Assembly: GCA_027924645.1 (NCBI GenBank)
Contig: BSBN01001225.1
Coordinates: 12,232,001-12,296,000 of the forward strand
Direction of reading: 5' to 3'
Length of the DNA: 64,000 bases
Origin: Cunninghamia lanceolata
Taxonomy: Eukaryota; Streptophyta; Pinopsida; Cupressales; Cupressaceae
Shown in pieces: positions 60,101 through 64,000 of the stretch. The notes under the pieces are model-generated. The model searched no databases. It saw only the letters and a list, made by a program, of their open reading frames with translations, and was not told the origin of the DNA. The position numbers and the translations under genes were made by a program. Positions within the stretch are counted from its first letter, which is position 1; every line of letters begins with the position of its first letter.

Positions 60101-61734
60101 CAAATTTCCCTAGAAAAAATGATACCGCCTTCGCAAAAAAACAATGTTGAATTAAAGGGGCTCAAATAACTAAACAATGTAAGGTGAAGGTTTGTTGAGG
60201 GTATTAGCATTGCCATGAGGGAAGCTCTTTGAACTAGTCCTAGCTCTACTTTAATATCTTCTAGTTTTGCATTTTTTAGAATTTTTAAAGGGGTAAAATG
60301 AGTGTGACTTGAACATGGGATGTTTTGCTCCCAAGAAGATAAATCTACCAATCCCCCTATTATCTTATGTACATACAAAAGTGGCAAATGGTCACCCTAT
60401 TTTAAAAAAAGAAAAATATATATTTGACCAATAAGCTCCATGATATTTAATCCCCTTGAACTATCACCACACCATTCTCTCTTTAATGTATGCTTAAGCA
60501 ATAATTGCATTAAATTATGACCATACTATCACTATAACACTCCAAATTGGGTATAGAATCTCTCTGCCTTCTAATTGAGTACTCTACTTTGTTAATAGTA
60601 ATAGTTAAGTAGCTCACATCTATGCATTCGATCAAAAGGGTTTATCCTACTTAAGTAGGCGTTGAGTTATAACCAAACTAGACACTAATTTGATAACAAG
60701 CCACAAGTTAAGAGTCAACAAAGACATAACATTCACAAATAATGTTAGTATATGAAGTTGCATAGATAACATCTATAAATTCGAGAGGGTCCATAAGACA
60801 TGAAAATAAAAAAACAATTTTAGTATATGACAATATATTTCGAGCAGATCTCTTAGCCTTTTAATCGAGTCCTTCCAATGGGAACAACATGATAACTCAC
60901 ATTTGCATACATGGACAAAAAGGTTTTCCCTACTTAAATAGGTTTTGTGTTATAATCTATTTTGGTGAAAGCTGATTTAAGAGTTAATAGAGACAAACAT
61001 TCACAAGTAATATTAGTACATGACACCACATTGATAACAACTATGAGTCAGAGAAGGCCCACATGACATGATTATAACCAACAATGTTGGTACAAGACAC
61101 CATATAGATAATAATTATAAGTGCATTGATAATTACTAAGATGCAAACAAGAAGTAATGCTAATTTATGAAGAGAAAGGATGTGAGCACGTTAACTTCAA
61201 AAACTTTCATATCAAATTTTGCTTCATAATAAGTTTTTTTTTAATACCAATAATGCCTCATAAATCACCATTTATGGGTAGGTGCAAGCTAATGACCAGA
61301 GAGATTCACTTAGTAAACCAATGGCATAGCACACACATTCGTAGGATACTAATAAACATCCTTAATTTCATTTCCGCCCCCCAAATTTATGTTCTTGGTA
61401 ACCCCTTTGCATACACTAGTATAATTAAAATACCTCCCAATTTCCACTAAGTATTCTATGTAACTATTTTTTTGGTTACATTTTTATATCCCCTTATTAT
61501 TTATAGCATAGTAATCAAAAGCACTTCCCGTGTTTACATCTAACTCAACCAATTTTCATTGTCATCCCATACATTAAAGCTTCAATTGAGGAAACCTAGA
61601 TGAGGTATGACAAATGTATCATCTTGCAAAAAAATTTTAGTTAAAAGCACTTATACATCTCAACCCCCAAACCCTTGCCATACCAACTCTAACAATGAAT
61701 ACCCTTAATAACACAAGAAATTATAGTATACATG
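57126..61734. other. 3' flank of the gene and spacer, no further gene recognised
   Basis: Presumably begins with the 3' UTR; no polyadenylation signal can be fixed with confidence (AATAAA-like candidate near 58469). A small duplication occurs at 57588-57722 (GCATGGTTCTG...AGCAAAGGCAAGTG twice, about 83 bp apart) and a degenerate repeat at 60550-61130. Confidence 0.5.
60550..61130. repeat. Degenerate tandem repeat of about 275-285 bp, two copies and part of a third
   Basis: Blocks recur in the same order: CTCTCTGCCTTCTAATTGAG / TCTTAGCCTTTTAATCGAG, then GGGTTTATCCTACTTAAGTAG / GGTTTTCCCTACTTAAATAG, AACATTCACAA, and ATAAGACATG / CACATGACATG. A shorter third part starts near 61080. Confidence 0.55.
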
Positions 61735-62706
61735 TGTACGTAAGAAAATGAACACAAGAAATAAGCTATAGGGATATTAACTTATTTCATTCATTAACTA
61801 ATGCAACCTCATGATTGAGCTAAAGGAATCCAATGCATAAAAGGAAGCTAACTATGTAACTACCATGCAAACCTTGATATTTGGATGTGCTCTTGATTTT
61901 GGATATGTTGATTGCTCCTCAAAATAGTAGCATAACCTTGAATAACATGTAGACTTGCAAATGACTTGGTTAAGGCTAAATTTATAGATTTTTGGGATGG
62001 TGGATGGAGGGATAGGATTGATTTGGGAGATCAATGGCTGAGGATTATTGAGAGGATTGGGTTGATGAGAGGTCACCAAGTGGCATGATTGTATTGGAGA
62101 ACAAAATGAGTTCTTGGATTGAGGGGAAATCAATGGTGGAGGATGGTCTTGGATAAAGTGGATGGTGAGGATTGGAGGACAAAAGGACCCTTTTAGAGGG
62201 ATGTGCAAAAGGACTTTCCCATCCTTGTGTAAGAAGGCCATGTGGTCATGTACAAAAGCCCATGTCTTTGTATACTTTGGAGGATGTGAGAGGTTTGAAT
62301 GAGTTAATGAAGGATTTGGAATGTGCAAGTGAGATTAAGTTGATTAATTGATTGTAGTCAACTTAATCAAAAGTGCACAAAATAGAAATTAAATAAATAT
62401 GAAAATATTTATTTAATTTTTGGGATGAAGATGGGGGACATAGGTAAATAAATATTTGGATTTATTTACCTAAGGTGGACTATAAAGGAATGATAATAAA
62501 TTATTAATTAATCATTTATGCTAGGGATAGGAATGGACGAATAGTGATTTTAATAATAAAATATTATTTAATCACTGTCGAAAGAGGAATTGGATAATCG
62601 AATGAATAAGAATTTATTCAATTAATTATAGTGGAAATGGTTAAGTGATGTCTTGATTAGGGTTGAATAGTGATAAGACAATGAGTAGATGATTTTAGGT
62701 GTCTAC
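61735..62706 (-). repeat. LTR related to that of the Tat element, minus orientation (left end approximate)
   Basis: The end TTTTAGGTGTCTAC followed by CCCTCTTTGAG matches the end and polypurine tract of the Tat LTR (12380-12405). The TATAGATTTTTGGG segment, GGGAGATCAATGG and several TTAATTAAT blocks also correspond. The LTR is clearly diverged. The start near TGTGTACG is my guess; no TSD can be tested because the other end is outside the window. Confidence 0.6.
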
Positions 62707-64000
62707 GTCCCTCTTTGAGATGGTGTTGTGAAGCAACATCATTTTAAAGAAGAATAAAACATAGTGCTTGGTTGGATAGAAGATTTTGGAGAAAATGGTT
62801 GGATAGGAGAAGATGATGCCTCGACCACTCAAAGTGGGAGTTATGAGGAGTGTTGGTAGGGAGGATGATGCATGCAAATGGATGGGGTGTAGTGATGTAT
62901 TATGTTGCATTGGATTTGAGCAATCTTATTTGATATGGAATGAGACGTTATGCACCAAGGTATAAGGAACCAAGGTGACAATGTGTCCCATGTGTAGTAG
63001 ACAAAAGGATGCCCCAACACATCACAAGGCGTTTGACAATCTTGGAGGGCACTATGATGAGGCAACCGACAAGGTCACAAGCAATCCTATGCCATATAGC
63101 ACCATGATATGGAAGACCATGATATTGCTATGGCAGGTAGGTTATAGGGACTGATGCAAATGTAAGATGCACACAAACAAGCAAACAAGCATGCACAAAA
63201 CAATACAAAGACAAATACGATGTTGCCCTTGGTCAAGTTCAAAAGCCAAAGAGTGATTGGATTGATGGATGAAGGATTGTGTTGTTGACGATAAGAACAA
63301 CATGAGGATTGGGAACAATATACCATGTTGATGATGATGGAAATTTGATCAAGGCTTGCAAAAATGTTGGGAACAAGACCAATGGATGCTATTGGATGAT
63401 TTTGTGTAGATTGCTTAGCTCGATAGGCATGGATTAGGATTTTTCTTGCAGTTTTGGATTGTTGGGGGATTTGGATATTTTTTGAGGTTTAGATCGTTGG
63501 GGAGGGATGGCATTAAATTGCATTTGGGTAGCCTTTAGCTAGATACCAATGACAAGGGAAACTAGAGTCTATCGACAAGGAATTGCACAGGATAAGTTGG
63601 ATGGGGTGATTAAATGGTTAGGCAATCGATGGGGGAATGAAGTGCCTAGACATACCCATGGATGTCAAAACCATGTCTAAGTTAGGTAGGGGAGGGGAAT
63701 ACGATGAGGTTTGGGATGGGGGTTCATGATGGATAGATGGTTTAGGATAGATGGATGGAGGGGGTTCAGATGTGATCTCCAAGGACTATGTTCCATAGGA
63801 ATAAAGTGCCCCACTCAAGGTGTGTCATTCATGCTGAGGCAGTGTGATGCGTGGGTGATATGGACATTGTGGGATATGCTAGAAATGGATATATGCCAAG
63901 AGGTGTCCAAAGCATGTTTTAACATGTTTTGCCTCTGCCCATATTAGGATCAAAAGCAAGAGGGGAGGATGGGATGTCAATAAGATAGATAGGGAGATAG
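62707..64000 (-). mobile_element. Start of a second Tat-like element running off the window
   Basis: Sequence following the LTR and purine tract should be the 3' part of a minus-strand element. I find no domain in the 1.3 kb visible; the open frame at 63711-63947 is not recognised. No PMD motif is seen within the window. Confidence 0.4.

Overview
The window is nuclear DNA of a seed plant with a large, repeat-rich genome. A gymnosperm or conifer is my best guess, but it is inferred only from the depth of transposon nesting, the 2.6-kb intron and the AT-rich spacers. I see no bacterial features, rRNA, tRNA genes or CRISPR.

Bases 2292-50370 are a stack of LTR retrotransposons inserted into one another, all on the minus strand. 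Each is delimited by TG...CA ends and a 5-bp target-site duplication (TSD). (1) The outermost element (2292-50370, TSD CTTTA) has copia-like signals, a zinc-knuckle gag-like gene and a roughly 1,100-codon second ORF of unknown function, and no visible reverse transcriptase or integrase. (2) A 2.8-kb solo LTR (4856-7697, TSD TCTTC) interrupts that second ORF. (3) A decayed Ty3/gypsy element with 4.4-kb LTRs (10885-48658, TSD CAAGC) interrupts the gag-like gene. (4) A full-length Ty1/copia element (34292-41293, TSD AACCT) lies in the internal region of element 3. (5) A young, 18.8-kb Tat-type Ty3/gypsy element (11298-30049, TSD AGAAG, LTRs about 99% identical) lies in the left LTR of element 3. 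Removing the insertions puts the broken reading frames of element 1 back in register, which confirms the nesting.

The Tat element carries gag-protease-RT-RNase H-second RNase H-integrase on the minus strand. On the opposite strand, between integrase and the 3' LTR, it carries an ORF with a plant mobile domain (PMD), a VPAQQ-type repeat and a coiled coil. Its leader and tail contain tandem repeats and clusters of the palindromes AGCGCT and GGCGCC.

The right part holds the one convincing host gene, a three-exon gene at 53809-57125 (+) for a 195-aa RNase III-like protein of the NUCLEAR FUSION DEFECTIVE 2 type, apparently intact but lacking the catalytic acidic residues. Its second intron contains a complete 309-bp miniature LTR retrotransposon with TSD AGAAT. 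A 96-bp tandem duplication lies just upstream of the gene. The right edge (about 61735-64000) begins another Tat-like element that runs out of the window. The remaining spacers (1-2286, 50831-53460, 57126-61734) show no recognisable gene.

All identities are counted by eye and all domain calls come from motif reading; no alignment or database search was possible.
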